Assembly (NCBI RefSeq): GCF_009695765.1
Contig: NZ_VUNI01000013.1
Span: forward strand, 22,989 to 86,988
Source of the DNA: Roseburia porci
GTDB taxonomy: Bacteria; Bacillota; Clostridia; Lachnospirales; Lachnospiraceae
DNA: 64,000 nucleotides
Direction: 5' to 3'
Shown: positions 24,770-33,975 of the stretch, one piece after another
How positions within the stretch are numbered: position 1 is the stretch's first letter
Layout of the letters: each line of letters begins with the position of its first letter
Translations under genes and position numbers: made by a program
The notes under the pieces: model-generated
Told to the model about the DNA's origin: nothing
The model's input: only the letters and a program-made list of their open reading frames with translations
Databases searched by the model: none

Positions 24770-25666
24770 TTAGTGAAGGACATCAAGGAATTTTCCGTCT
24801 AATACGTCCTTTAAGTACTGTCCATACTGGTTTTTCTTTAATACTTCATAAACTTTCAGTACGTCGTCTTTGGTGATCCAGCCATTTAAGTAAGCAATCT
24901 CTTCCAGGCATGCGATCTTTCTGTGCTGGTGGGTTTCCACGGTTTTTACAAAGTTGGTTGCCTCTACAAGACTTTCATGTGTTCCGGTATCAAGCCAGGT
25001 GAATCCCTGTCCAAGCAGTTCAACGTTCAGATCCCCGTTCTCAAGGTAAATACGGTTCAGATCTGTGATCTCCAGCTCGCCACGCGCACTTGGTTTTAAG
25101 TCTTTTGCATAATCAACGACACGGTTGTCGTAGAAATACAGACCGGTTACACAGTAGTTGCTCTTTGGTTTTTCCGGTTTCTCTTCAATGGAGATGGCTT
25201 TGCCGTTTGCATCGAATTCTACGATACCGAAACGCTCCGGATCGTCTACATAATATCCGAATACGGTTGCACCCTTTCCGGATTCTGCATTCTCAACAGC
25301 AGCTTTTAATCTCTTCTTCAGACCATGTCCTGCAAAGATATTATCACCGAGTACCATGGCTACGCTGTCGTTTCCGATAAAATCTTTACCGATTACGAAA
25401 GCCTGTGCGAGTCCGTCCGGACTTGGCTGTACGGCGTAAGTAAGGTTAACACCATACTGATGTCCGTCTCCTAAAAGCTCCTTAAATCTAGGGGTATCCT
25501 GTGGGGTCGAAATGATCAGGATATCGCGGATGCCTGCGTTCATAAGAACAGACAATGGATAGTAGATCATTGGTTTGTCATAGATTGGTAATAACTGTTT
25601 GGATGTTACCATCGTCAGTGGGTAAAGGCGTGTACCTGAACCGCCTGCAAGAATAATTCCTTTCAA
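24770..25666 (-). CDS. rfbA: Glucose-1-phosphate thymidylyltransferase
   Basis: 298 residues from a TTG start, 8 nt after AAGGAGG. It makes dTDP-glucose from dTTP and glucose-1-P. Motifs: [44 protein letters not shown] and [11 protein letters not shown]. It is the first gene of rfbA-B-D-C-flippase. The promoter upstream carries a palindrome within a 19-bp spacer, and the next gene upstream encodes a MerR-type regulator, suggesting that the whole operon is regulated by it. Confidence 0.96.
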   Translation of the reverse strand: MKGIILAGGSGTRLYPLTMVTSKQLLPIYDKPMIYYPLSVLMNAGIRDILIISTPQDTPRFKELLGDGHQYGVNLTYAVQPSPDGLAQAFVIGKDFIGNDSVAMVLGDNIFAGHGLKKRLKAAVENAESGKGATVFGYYVDDPERFGIVEFDANGKAISIEEKPEKPKSNYCVTGLYFYDNRVVDYAKDLKPSARGELEITDLNRIYLENGDLNVELLGQGFTWLDTGTHESLVEATNFVKTVETHQHRKIACLEEIAYLNGWITKDDVLKVYEVLKKNQYGQYLKDVLDGKFLDVLH

Positions 25667-25721
25667 GATAAAACCTCCTTTTTAACGAATGTTGTCAGTT
25701 GCGGATTGCTCCGATGTACTT

Positions 25722-25752
25722 ACTATAACAGATGACGTTACGTCACCTGCAA
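25722..25752 (-). promoter_or_regulatory. MerR-type promoter/operator upstream of rfbA
   Basis: Read on the - strand, TTGCAG (25752-25747) and TATAGT (25727-25722, with an upstream TG) are separated by 19 bp instead of 17. The imperfect palindrome AGGTGACGTAACGTCATCT (25748-25730, one mismatch) lies in the spacer. A long spacer with a dyad inside it is the known arrangement for MerR-family activators. The site lies between a MerR-family gene and rfbA. Confidence 0.6.
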
Positions 25753-25786
25753 GCAAAAAATGTTATTTTTCATAAAATCTTAATTT

Positions 25787-26995
25787 TTATTTGACAGTGA
25801 GAAAGATTCCGGCCTCTTTTGTAATGTGAAATCCATGTGTTGTTTTCTTCTCCACAAAAGTCCGGAAATCTTTATACCGGTCAAGGAGATACTGGTTCTG
25901 GTTGCCATGGCAGGACAGGATATACTCGATCAGAGGCTCCGCAGAATCCACGATCAGTTCATCCGGATATGTCTGTATCTCAATATTATGGAAAAAAGGA
26001 TGCAGGATTTCGGCTCCGTTTTCCAGACCAAACTGGTCATACAGTTTGTCCCCGGAGAGAACAATCCTGCTGTCGAATTCCTGCACAAGATCTGTGATCT
26101 CTTTCATATGGTGGCTTCCATATGTGCTGCAGAGAAATCTTCCCGATGGTTTCAGCACACGCCAGATTTCTTCGCATACAGCAGGAATGTCTTCACAGTA
26201 AAAAAGAACATGGTTTGCAATGACCAGATCAAAGGTGTTTTCTTCATATGGAATATGATCGGCGGGAAAAACCTGAAAACTGAATCGGGCATCCCTGGAT
26301 ATGTTATGTCCCGAATGTGGTAAAAGCATTCGTCTGGCATCACGTATCATACCTCTTGATATGTCGGAGAGAACGATCTGGATGTCTTTTTTCGGGATGA
26401 GAGAAGCATTTTCCGACCAGAGAGAACCATTTCCACATCCGATTTCCAATATGTGCATTCCGGGCTGAATCTGACACTGCTCAAATACCCATGGGAACCA
26501 TCCCTTTTTATTCTGGGAATACAGGTTGTGGAGACGGATGCGTGAAGTAATATTGCTGGCATTCTGGTACTGGCTTTTTAAGGAATTTTCCATGCCGGTC
26601 AGATGGATCAGATCAAGCATCTGCTTCCAGTTGATATTCTGATTCTGATCGATGGCGGCAGTCGTATCTTCGATGGCCTTCTGGACGAGCTGCATCTGTT
26701 CGATCTTATCCTGAATAAGGGTAAGCTGAAGATCCAGCTGATTCCGGAGAATATGGTAGTCAGCATCTTCAATCGTCAGTTCTTTGATGTCATCCAGTGA
26801 GAAACCAAGATATTTTAAAAGCAAAATCTGCTGGAGCTGCACCAGGTCTGCATCTGTGTAGTAACGTGCGCCGGTTGCCTCATTAACATAGGAAGGCTTT
26901 AAAATATTCTGTTTGTCATAATAGCGTATGGTACGGACGGTGACATTTGCCATCCGGGCAAATTCTCCGGAGGAATAGTATCCTGGAAGCTTCAT
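25787..26995 (-). CDS. MerR-family regulator fused to a SAM-dependent methyltransferase
   Basis: 402 residues. Residues 5-75 are a MerR winged helix: YSSGEFARMANVTVRTIRYYD, GARYYTDADL and LQQILLLKYLGFSLDDIKEL. A coiled-coil dimerisation helix covers about 80-125. Residues 140-400 are a class I methyltransferase with motif I ILEIGCGNGSLW, an acidic beta-2 end (VLSDIS) and an FDLVIANHVLFY post-strand. The fused domain may sense SAM or a methyl-acceptor ligand instead of acting as an enzyme. It is upstream of rfbA on the same strand with a MerR-type operator between. Its own promoter has an extended TATAAT at 27033-27038. Confidence 0.85.
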   Translation of the reverse strand: MKLPGYYSSGEFARMANVTVRTIRYYDKQNILKPSYVNEATGARYYTDADLVQLQQILLLKYLGFSLDDIKELTIEDADYHILRNQLDLQLTLIQDKIEQMQLVQKAIEDTTAAIDQNQNINWKQMLDLIHLTGMENSLKSQYQNASNITSRIRLHNLYSQNKKGWFPWVFEQCQIQPGMHILEIGCGNGSLWSENASLIPKKDIQIVLSDISRGMIRDARRMLLPHSGHNISRDARFSFQVFPADHIPYEENTFDLVIANHVLFYCEDIPAVCEEIWRVLKPSGRFLCSTYGSHHMKEITDLVQEFDSRIVLSGDKLYDQFGLENGAEILHPFFHNIEIQTYPDELIVDSAEPLIEYILSCHGNQNQYLLDRYKDFRTFVEKKTTHGFHITKEAGIFLTVK

Positions 26996-27032
26996 GGATT
27001 AGGCTCTCACTTTCTAAAAAAATATTCACTAT

Positions 27033-27041
27033 ATTATATCA
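27033..27041 (-). promoter_or_regulatory. Extended -10 promoter for the MerR/methyltransferase gene
   Basis: On the - strand TG, A, TATAAT (27041-27033) lies about 40 nt before the start codon. No matching -35 and no dyad are visible here. Confidence 0.45.
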
Positions 27042-27090
27042 TATTTTGGATATAAGAAAATCTTAATAAAATCTTCTCTATAGAAAAACT

Positions 27091-27118
27091 TTTCAAACAG
27101 AAGTTGTTGTGCTAGAAT
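27091..27118 (+). promoter_or_regulatory. Possible promoter for the phosphoglucomutase gene
   Basis: TTTCAA (27091-27096), 16 bp, TAGAAT (27113-27118) with TG at -15/-14. The gap 26996-27235 holds this and the divergent MerR promoter and nothing else obvious. Confidence 0.4.
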
Positions 27119-27235
27119 AAGATGAAAAATATGGTAGACAATCGCAAATTATGTATATGTTCTTTAATGGTAGGAAGGAACGGAACTGGTTTGACTATTG
27201 GATATTAAACAGTGATATTAGGAGGAATAATAACC

Positions 27236-28960
27236 ATGGATTTTATGAAAGAATATCAGAAATGGTGTACTGATCCATACTTTGATGAGGAGACAAAGGC
27301 TGAGCTTGCTGCAATCGCAGATGACAAAGCTGAGATCGAAGATCGTTTTTATCGTACATTAGAGTTCGGTACCGGTGGATTAAGAGGTGTTATCGGTGCA
27401 GGAACAAACCGTATGAACATCTATACAGTACGTCAGGCAACACAGGGACTGGCTAATTATATTATTTCCCAGAACGGACAGAATAAAGGTGTTGCAATTG
27501 CACATGATTCAAGACGTATGTCACCGGAGTTTACAGAAGAAGCAGCTCTTTGCCTTGCTGCAAACGGAATCAAAGCATATGTATTCCCAAGCCTTCGCCC
27601 GACACCGGAATTATCTTTTGCTGTTCGTGAACTTGGATGTATTGCAGGTATCGTAATTACTGCAAGCCACAATCCTCGTGAATACAATGGATACAAAGTA
27701 TACTGGGAGGATGGCGCACAGATTACACCTCCTCATGATGGAAATATTCTTGCAGAAGTTGCAAAAGTTACTTCTTTTGACATGGTTAAGACAATGGATA
27801 AAGACGCAGCAGTTGCAGCAGGTCTTTACAATGTGATCGGTGATGATGTGGACGAGAAGTATTTTGATGCTTTAAGAAAACAGTCCATCCATCCGGAAGT
27901 TATCAAAGAAGTTGCAAAAGATATCAAGATCGTATACACACCACTTCATGGTACCGGATTACTTCCAGTTCAGAGAGTGTTAAAAGATCTTGGATTTGAG
28001 AATGTATATGTTGAGCCACAGCAGGCAATTGCAGACGGTAATTTCCCTACTGTTGCATATCCAAACCCGGAAGATCCAAAGGCATGGGAGCTTGCACTGA
28101 AACTTGCAAAAGAGAAAGATGCAGATCTTGTACTTGCAACTGATCCGGATGCAGACCGTCTTGGTGTATACTGCAAGGATACAAAGACAGGCGAATATGT
28201 AAGCTTCACAGGTAATATGTCTGGTATGTTGATCGCAGAGTATATTCTCCGTGAGAGAACAGCAACAGGCACAATGCCAGAGAATCCTGCTCTGATCGAG
28301 ACAATCGTTACAACAGATATGGCAAAACCAATCGCTGCAGCATACAATGTCAGACTGATCGAGGTATTAACCGGATTCAAATATATCGGTGAGCAGATCA
28401 AGATCTTTGATGAGACAGGATGCAACAATTATGTATTTGGTCTGGAAGAAAGCTACGGATGCTTACCAGGAACTTATGCAAGAGATAAGGATGCTCCTGC
28501 AGCAGTTACTATGCTTTGCGAGGTCGCTGCTTATTATAAGAAACAGGGCAAAACATTATGGGATGCCATGATCGATATCTACGAGAAATACGGATACTAT
28601 AAAGAAGGTCTGGCTACGATGACATTAAAGGGAATTGACGGAGCAGCTCAGATCCAGAAGATCATGAGCGATGCACGTGCAAACCTTCCAAAAGAAGTTG
28701 GTTCTCATAAGGTTATTGCAGTTCGTGATTACAAAGCAGATACAAGAACAGAGATCGCTACTGGAAAGGTAACTCCAACAGGACTTCCAAATTCCAATGT
28801 ACTGTACTATGAATTAAGCGACAATGCATGGTGCTGTGTACGTCCTTCCGGAACAGAGCCTAAGATCAAATTCTACTTTGGTGTTAAAGGAGAGTCTCTT
28901 AAGGATTCAGAAGAGAAACTCGAGGCACTGAAATCAGCAATGATGAAGATGTTTGAATAA
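27236..28960 (+). CDS. pgcA: Phosphoglucomutase (PgcA-type alpha-phosphohexomutase)
   Basis: 574 residues from ATG 27236, 10 nt after AGGAGG. It interconverts glucose-6-P and glucose-1-P, feeding dTDP-glucose and UDP-sugars; phosphomannomutase or phosphopentomutase activity is possible in this family. Motifs: GTGGLRGVIGAGTNRMN, ITASHNPREYNGYK with the phosphoserine, TDPDADRLGV for metal, GLEESYGCL for sugar binding and RPSGTEPKIKFYF for phosphate. The divergent rfb operon uses glucose-1-P, so the placement is sensible. Confidence 0.92.
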   Translation: MDFMKEYQKWCTDPYFDEETKAELAAIADDKAEIEDRFYRTLEFGTGGLRGVIGAGTNRMNIYTVRQATQGLANYIISQNGQNKGVAIAHDSRRMSPEFTEEAALCLAANGIKAYVFPSLRPTPELSFAVRELGCIAGIVITASHNPREYNGYKVYWEDGAQITPPHDGNILAEVAKVTSFDMVKTMDKDAAVAAGLYNVIGDDVDEKYFDALRKQSIHPEVIKEVAKDIKIVYTPLHGTGLLPVQRVLKDLGFENVYVEPQQAIADGNFPTVAYPNPEDPKAWELALKLAKEKDADLVLATDPDADRLGVYCKDTKTGEYVSFTGNMSGMLIAEYILRERTATGTMPENPALIETIVTTDMAKPIAAAYNVRLIEVLTGFKYIGEQIKIFDETGCNNYVFGLEESYGCLPGTYARDKDAPAAVTMLCEVAAYYKKQGKTLWDAMIDIYEKYGYYKEGLATMTLKGIDGAAQIQKIMSDARANLPKEVGSHKVIAVRDYKADTRTEIATGKVTPTGLPNSNVLYYELSDNAWCCVRPSGTEPKIKFYFGVKGESLKDSEEKLEALKSAMMKMFE

Positions 28961-29025
28961 GAACAGATTTACCGAAGAGAAAACAGGCATTTTTTGCCTG
29001 ATTAAGTGAATTTTCAAGACAAAAA

Positions 29026-29060
29026 TACCCAGCATAAAGAAATTCTCTTTGTGTTGGGTA
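29026..29060. terminator. Strong hairpin after pgcA
   Basis: A 15-bp stem (29026-29040 with 29046-29060, two G-U pairs) with a 5-nt loop. An A run lies on its left and no T run on its right, so it is a weak + strand terminator; it would work better on the - strand. It lies 37 nt before the next start codon. Confidence 0.4.
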
Positions 29061-29096
29061 CTCATATATTTGTCAGCACCTGAAGGAGAACACCTT

Positions 29097-29297
29097 ATGA
29101 TGAAAATTTACATATGTCCGGAATGCGGATGGTTACGGCTGGTATCCAGAAGAAAAGATGTGGAATGTCACAGATGCGGAACCACGCAGATGACACAGAC
29201 CAATCTTGACTTCGTGAAATACTCGGATATGACAGATCAGGAGCGCAGGGATTATGCGCAGGGATGGCTGTATATTCACCGTAAATCAGGCAATTAG
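29097..29297 (+). CDS. Small zinc-ribbon protein
   Basis: 66 residues from ATG 29097, 8 nt after AAGGAG; the frame is open further upstream, but that part crosses the hairpin. CPECG and CHRCGT form a two-knuckle zinc ribbon in the first 30 residues, followed by a polar helical tail rich in Asp, Gln and Tyr. No TM segment. It lies 29 nt before the third LCP gene. Function unknown; DNA, RNA or protein binding is possible. Confidence 0.7.
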   Translation: MMKIYICPECGWLRLVSRRKDVECHRCGTTQMTQTNLDFVKYSDMTDQERRDYAQGWLYIHRKSGN

Positions 29298-29326
29298 GCA
29301 GAAAAGTAAGAGAAAAGGATAAGAAT

Positions 29327-30466
29327 ATGGCAAATAATCGCAGAAAGAAAAGAAGGATGAAAAAAAGAAAGAAAGTTCTTCTTTTTGTTTTAGAAATATT
29401 GGTCCTCGCAGTTTTACTTGTCGTGTTATATTTCACTAATATTTTAAACAAGATTGATTTTCAGAATATGACAGATAACGAGGCCGGTATCAACGATGAT
29501 CTGAGTTCTGAGACCGCATTTGCAATGGAGGGATATACAAATATTGCACTGTTTGGTCTGGACAACCGTGGAAGCGGTGATTATGATACCGGTAATTCGG
29601 ATGCAATTCTGATTGCAAGTATTAACAATGAGAATAAAGAGGTTCGTCTGGTTTCGGTATATCGTGATACGTATCTTAGTGTAGGCGATGGAAAATATTA
29701 TAAATGCAATTCTGCATATGAACGTGGAGGCGCGAAGCAGGCGGTACAGATGCTGAACTCCAATCTGGATCTTGACATCAAGGATTATGTCAGCGTAGAC
29801 TGGGGAGCGCTTGTGGAAACAATCGATGATCTCGGTGGTATTGATATTGAGGTTACCGATGAAGAAGTGGACAAGATCAATGAGTATACAGTTGAGATTG
29901 TTATGATGACCGGAAAAGAGACAACCCCTCTGACTGAGTCAGGACTGGTTCATCTGGATGGTACACAGGCCACCTCTTATGCGCGTATCCGTAAACTTGC
30001 CGGAGACGATTATATGCGTACGGCAAGACAGCGTATTGTATTGCAGGCGATGCTTGAAAAAGCTCAGAAAGCAGATATTGGTACATTGAATAAGGTATGT
30101 AATGATGTGGTGGATGATATTTCAACGACACTTACTTTAAAGCAGATGCTGATTCTCGCAAAAGATGTAGGCGCATATAAACTGGTGGAGACAACAGGAT
30201 TCCCGTTTGAACTGACTACGGCAAGCCTGGATTCCGGAGATACGGTTGTTCCGGTTGAGCTGGAGAACAATGTGTCAGAGCTTCATCAGTGGTTGTTTAA
30301 CGATGAGGATTATTCGCCATCTCAGACAGTACAGAGTATTAGTGCCAATATTGTGAAGAAGTCCGGTGTGACATTGTCGAATGCAGATGTTGTTAATACA
30401 ACAAATTATAATAATACCGTGGATCGCAATGGTACTGCAGTTAAGAAAGAAGATGAAGGCGAATAA
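29327..30466 (+). CDS. LCP family envelope protein
   Basis: 379 residues. A very basic N-terminus (RRKKRRMKKRKK) precedes one TM helix at about 18-38. The LCP domain covers about 65-270: NIALFGLDNRG, SDAILIASINNENKEVRLVSVYRDT, DYVSVDWGALVETIDDLGGI, LDGTQATSYARIRK and DDYMRTARQRIVLQ. It probably transfers a lipid-linked polymer to peptidoglycan. Third LCP protein of the window. A UDP-sugar pyrophosphorylase-type gene follows after 69 nt that include an 8-bp hairpin. Confidence 0.88.
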   Translation: MANNRRKKRRMKKRKKVLLFVLEILVLAVLLVVLYFTNILNKIDFQNMTDNEAGINDDLSSETAFAMEGYTNIALFGLDNRGSGDYDTGNSDAILIASINNENKEVRLVSVYRDTYLSVGDGKYYKCNSAYERGGAKQAVQMLNSNLDLDIKDYVSVDWGALVETIDDLGGIDIEVTDEEVDKINEYTVEIVMMTGKETTPLTESGLVHLDGTQATSYARIRKLAGDDYMRTARQRIVLQAMLEKAQKADIGTLNKVCNDVVDDISTTLTLKQMLILAKDVGAYKLVETTGFPFELTTASLDSGDTVVPVELENNVSELHQWLFNDEDYSPSQTVQSISANIVKKSGVTLSNADVVNTTNYNNTVDRNGTAVKKEDEGE

Positions 30467-30486
30467 ACAGATGTAAGAACATCTGT
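30467..30486 (+). other. 8-bp hairpin after the LCP gene stop codon
   Basis: ACAGATGT and ACATCTGT pair around an AAGA loop, starting directly after the stop. No T run follows, so it is more likely an mRNA-stabilising or processing hairpin than a terminator. Confidence 0.4.
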
Positions 30487-30535
30487 ATGGTATAAAGGGT
30501 ATACGTTTTGGGAGTTATTTATTTGAGGAGAAACA

Positions 30536-31744
30536 ATGAATACACAGATTGAAAATAAAATAAAGGCGTCAAATCAGAAGTATTTATCTGGATTGATTGG
30601 GAAAACTCTTCCAGAACGCCTGGAAAAACAGTTAGAAGAACTTGACTGGTCTTATCTGGATCTGATTCATGGAGGAAGTCAGAAACGTGGAACATTTGCA
30701 CCGCTCGGTGCGATGGAGTTAGATGAGATCGCGGCGAAAAAAGAGATTTTTAAAGAAGAGGGATTAAAAGCAATCCGTGCATGCAAGGTGGGAGCGATTC
30801 TTCTTGCAGGAGGTCAGGGAACCCGACTTGGATTTGACAAAGCAAAAGGTATGTTTAATATCGGTGTGAATAAGGAACTGTACATTTTTGAACAGCTGAT
30901 TCGCAATCTGATGAAAGTTACCGATGAAGCAGGAGCATGGGTTCCGCTTTATATTATGACCAGTGAGAAGAACGATGCACAGACCAGAGCCTTTTTTGAA
31001 GAACATGCGTATTTTGGATACAATAAGGATTTTGTAAAATTCTTTGTTCAGGCGATGGCACCGGCCGTTGATTTTGACGGTAATTTCCTGATCGAGGCAG
31101 AGGATTCCCTTGCATTGTCACCAAATGGTAATGGAGGCTGGTTCACATCTTTCTTAAGATCCGGACTGGATGCCGATATGAAAGCCAGGGGAATTGAGTG
31201 GCTCAATGTTTTTGCCGTTGATAATGTGCTTCAGCAGATTGCAGATCCGGTCTTTATCGGAGCGACCATTCTGTCTGGCCGTGTCAGTGGTTCAAAGGTG
31301 GTGCGTAAGGCAGATCCTCATGAGAGAGTAGGAGCTCTCTGTCTGGAGGATGGCAAGCCATCGATTGTTGAATATTATGAACTGACCAAGGAGATGGCAG
31401 AAGCAACCGATGAGAAAGGTTCTTTATTATATGGATTTGGTGTGATTTTAAATTACATTTTCCGTGTAGATAGGCTGCTTGAGATTGCAGATCGTAAACT
31501 TCCGATCCATGTTGTGGAGAAGAAAGTACCTTATATCAATGAGGCTGGCGAGTTTGTGAAACCAGAAGAGCCAAATGCTTATAAGTTTGAGGAATTGATC
31601 CTTGATATGGTTTATATGATGGACAATTGCCTGCCGTTTGAAGTTGAGCGTGAAAAGGAATTTGCTCCTGTAAAAAATGCAACCGGAGTAGATTCTGTAG
31701 ATACAGCCCGGGAACTTCTGAAAAAGAATGGAATTGAAATCTAA
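30536..31744 (+). CDS. UDPGP-family uridylyltransferase (UDP-GlcNAc/GalNAc or UDP-glucose pyrophosphorylase)
   Basis: 402 residues. The nucleotide-binding loop LLAGGQGTRLGFDKAKGMF (near residues 86-104) is of the eukaryote-like UDPGP family, unlike the GalU or GlmU type. PNGNGG (near 203), VDNVL and KVVRKADPHERVG complete the family pattern. It makes a UDP-sugar from UTP and a sugar-1-phosphate; which sugar is not decided by the sequence. GAGGAG lies upstream of ATG. A strong terminator follows. Confidence 0.85.
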   Translation: MNTQIENKIKASNQKYLSGLIGKTLPERLEKQLEELDWSYLDLIHGGSQKRGTFAPLGAMELDEIAAKKEIFKEEGLKAIRACKVGAILLAGGQGTRLGFDKAKGMFNIGVNKELYIFEQLIRNLMKVTDEAGAWVPLYIMTSEKNDAQTRAFFEEHAYFGYNKDFVKFFVQAMAPAVDFDGNFLIEAEDSLALSPNGNGGWFTSFLRSGLDADMKARGIEWLNVFAVDNVLQQIADPVFIGATILSGRVSGSKVVRKADPHERVGALCLEDGKPSIVEYYELTKEMAEATDEKGSLLYGFGVILNYIFRVDRLLEIADRKLPIHVVEKKVPYINEAGEFVKPEEPNAYKFEELILDMVYMMDNCLPFEVEREKEFAPVKNATGVDSVDTARELLKKNGIEI

Positions 31745-31762
31745 GAAAACGGGATGAGAGAG

Positions 31763-31806
31763 AACACATTCTTATGCCAGATTGTGGCATGAGAATGTGT
31801 TTTTTA
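31763..31806 (+). terminator. Intrinsic terminator after the uridylyltransferase gene
   Basis: A 17-bp stem (31763-31779 with 31785-31801, one G-U), 5-nt loop and T run. Confidence 0.93.
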
Positions 31807-31891
31807 AAATTTATACAAGATTTTGTCACAATTTGAACACAGATAAAGGTTACACTGTCTTTAGTAAAGAAAAAGGAAGGAGACTTTCATC

Positions 31892-33313
31892 ATGGATAAT
31901 TGGAACGAAAATAATTTCGATCAGAATAATAACCAGAACCCATATCAACAGCCGGCAGATTCTTATCAGCAATCGGCAAATCAGACTTATAGTGCAGCAG
32001 GGCAGCAGGATTACACTTACCAGAATAATCCCTATAGCCAGAAAGCACCAAAGGAGAAAAAAACAAAACATTCTGGTGGAAATGGTTTTGGCGCAAAACT
32101 TGCAAAATGTGTAGCAATCGCACTGGTATTTGGACTTGTCGCAGGAGCTGCATTTACCGGTGTAAGTTATTTCGGCGGTAATGCACTTGGAATCAACCAG
32201 TCATCTGACAGCTCGGATAAATCTTCCAGAAGCTCGAAAGACTCCGACAGTTCAGACAGCAGCTCATCGGATACAGCAAAGACACTTGCTACAACAAATA
32301 CCGGAGATGCAACCGATGTGACCGATGTATCCGGAATTGTCGATGCAGTAATGCCGTCAATCGTGGCAATTACAAATACAGGAATCGTCCAGTCCCAGAA
32401 CTTCTTTGGACAGTCCCAGAGTTATGAGAGCCAGAGTGCAGGATCCGGCATCATCATTCAGGAAGATGATACATATCTGTACATTGCAACAAACAACCAT
32501 GTTGTAGAAGGAGCAGAGTCATTGACCGTTCAGTTCTGCGATGATTCTACTGTTTCCGCAGAGGTAAAAGGAACGGATGCAAGCCATGACCTTGCGGTTG
32601 TTAAGGTTGAAAAGAGTGCAATTGATTCTGATACATTATCTGTAATCAAAGTGGCAACAATTGGTGATTCCACAGCACTTAAAGTTGGTCAGGCAACAAT
32701 TGCAATCGGTAATGCCCTTGGATATGGACAGTCTGTTACAACCGGTGTTGTCAGCGCACTTGGACGTACAGTATCAACTTCAGACAGCAGCACTGGAACA
32801 ACAGTGACAAATGATAATCTGATCCAGACGGATGCTGCAATTAACCCTGGTAACAGTGGTGGTGCCCTTTTAAATACAAATGGAGAAGTAATTGGTATCA
32901 ACTCTGTAAAATATTCCGATACTTCCGTTGAAGGAATTGGTTATGCAATCCCGATGGAAGATGCACAGCCGATCATCACACAGCTGATCACACAGGAGAA
33001 AGTAGATGAATCCAAACAGGCTTATCTTGGAATCCAGGGTTATGACGTATCTTCAGATGTAGCAAAGACATACAACATGCCACAGGGAGTTTATGTATAT
33101 CAGGTACTTTCCGGATCAGCAGCTGAAAAAGCAGGTTTACAGCAGGGAGATATTATTACCAAATTTGACGGAAAAACAGTTGGATCAATGGAAGAACTGC
33201 AGGAGACGTTAAGCTATTATGAAGCAGGTCAGAGTGTTAAGATCACAATCTGCAGCAGAGCAAATAATTATCAGGAGCAGGATCTTGATATTACGCTTGG
33301 AAGCCGTAATTAA
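31892..33313 (+). CDS. htrA: HtrA/DegP-family serine protease with PDZ domain
   Basis: 473 residues. The first 60 are Asn/Gln/Tyr-rich and cytoplasmic, then one TM helix (about 68-90) and a Ser/Asp-rich linker. The trypsin-like domain has NNHVVEGA (His), SHDLAVVKV (Asp) and NPGNSGGALL (Ser), followed by one PDZ domain (about 375-465) with the carboxylate-binding YLGIQG. Membrane-anchored HtrA proteins degrade or refold misfolded secreted proteins. It stands alone between two terminators. The leader (31807-31891) is A/T rich with no convincing promoter pair, which would fit a stress-controlled promoter. Confidence 0.93.
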   Translation: MDNWNENNFDQNNNQNPYQQPADSYQQSANQTYSAAGQQDYTYQNNPYSQKAPKEKKTKHSGGNGFGAKLAKCVAIALVFGLVAGAAFTGVSYFGGNALGINQSSDSSDKSSRSSKDSDSSDSSSSDTAKTLATTNTGDATDVTDVSGIVDAVMPSIVAITNTGIVQSQNFFGQSQSYESQSAGSGIIIQEDDTYLYIATNNHVVEGAESLTVQFCDDSTVSAEVKGTDASHDLAVVKVEKSAIDSDTLSVIKVATIGDSTALKVGQATIAIGNALGYGQSVTTGVVSALGRTVSTSDSSTGTTVTNDNLIQTDAAINPGNSGGALLNTNGEVIGINSVKYSDTSVEGIGYAIPMEDAQPIITQLITQEKVDESKQAYLGIQGYDVSSDVAKTYNMPQGVYVYQVLSGSAAEKAGLQQGDIITKFDGKTVGSMEELQETLSYYEAGQSVKITICSRANNYQEQDLDITLGSRN

Positions 33314-33346
33314 TAAAATATCACAATAAAAGCAAATTAATATAAG

Positions 33347-33379
33347 AAGCGCATATTCCGGACGGATGTGCGCTTTTTT
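33347..33379 (+). terminator. Intrinsic terminator after htrA
   Basis: AAGCGCATATTCCG pairs with CGGATGTGCGCTT (one G-U, one bulge), followed by TTTTTT. Confidence 0.88.
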
Positions 33380-33474
33380 CACAGGACTTGCATAAATCAT
33401 TCATATAGGTTATAATTGGCGAGTTGCTAGAAGAAGATTATGATTTTAGTTATGAGAGTGAATGAGGAGACAGT

Positions 33475-33885
33475 ATGAGCAGAATTCAGGAGCTGATCCG
33501 GCAGTTTTGCAGATTCAGCATGGTAGGAACGCTTTGCTTCGGAATTGATTATGGAGTACTGGTTCTTTTAACAGAGTCCGGATTATGCAGTTACATAGTT
33601 GCAAGTGCAATTTCGTATACAACATCCATTATTGTGAATTATATTTTAAGTATGAAATTTGTGTTTAATGGAAGAGAGGATATGCACAAGATCGTAGAAC
33701 TTATGATTTTTGGCGCGTTGAGTGCTGTTGGACTGGGGCTTACCCAGCTGATCATGTGGTTTACCGTAGAAAGCCTGGGGTTATTTTATATGAGTGCCAA
33801 GGTGCTTGCAACCATGGCGGTGACTGTATATAATTTCTTTTCCAGAAAGACATTCTTGGAGCAGCCAGCGCAGGAGATAATATAG
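33475..33885 (+). CDS. GtrA-family membrane protein
   Basis: 136 residues with four TM helices. FCRFSMVGTLCFGIDYGVL at the start and SIIVNYILSMKFVFNG in the middle are the standard GtrA family landmarks. These proteins help move lipid-linked sugars or take part in cell-surface polysaccharide decoration. GAGGAG lies 5 nt before ATG. It stands alone; a polyprenol-sugar glycosyltransferase, often next to it, is absent. Confidence 0.88.
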   Translation: MSRIQELIRQFCRFSMVGTLCFGIDYGVLVLLTESGLCSYIVASAISYTTSIIVNYILSMKFVFNGREDMHKIVELMIFGALSAVGLGLTQLIMWFTVESLGLFYMSAKVLATMAVTVYNFFSRKTFLEQPAQEII

Positions 33886-33894
33886 AAAGCAGAG

Positions 33895-33934
33895 GGGGAC
33901 TGTCCGAGCAGAAATGTTTTGGATGGTCCTTTTG
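33895..33934 (+). terminator. Possible weak terminator after the GtrA gene
   Basis: GGACTGTCC can pair with GGATGGTCC around a loop of about 16 nt (two mismatches), followed by TTTT. Weak, but it lies in the right place before the next operon. Confidence 0.3.
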
Positions 33935-33975
33935 ACATCATGCAAAACCCTTAAAAATCCTTAAGAAAATATTAA

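Noticed and set aside
31807..31891. Promoter or CssR-like box upstream of htrA
   Set aside because: TTGTCA and TTGAAC are present, but no -10 box at a usable distance could be found.
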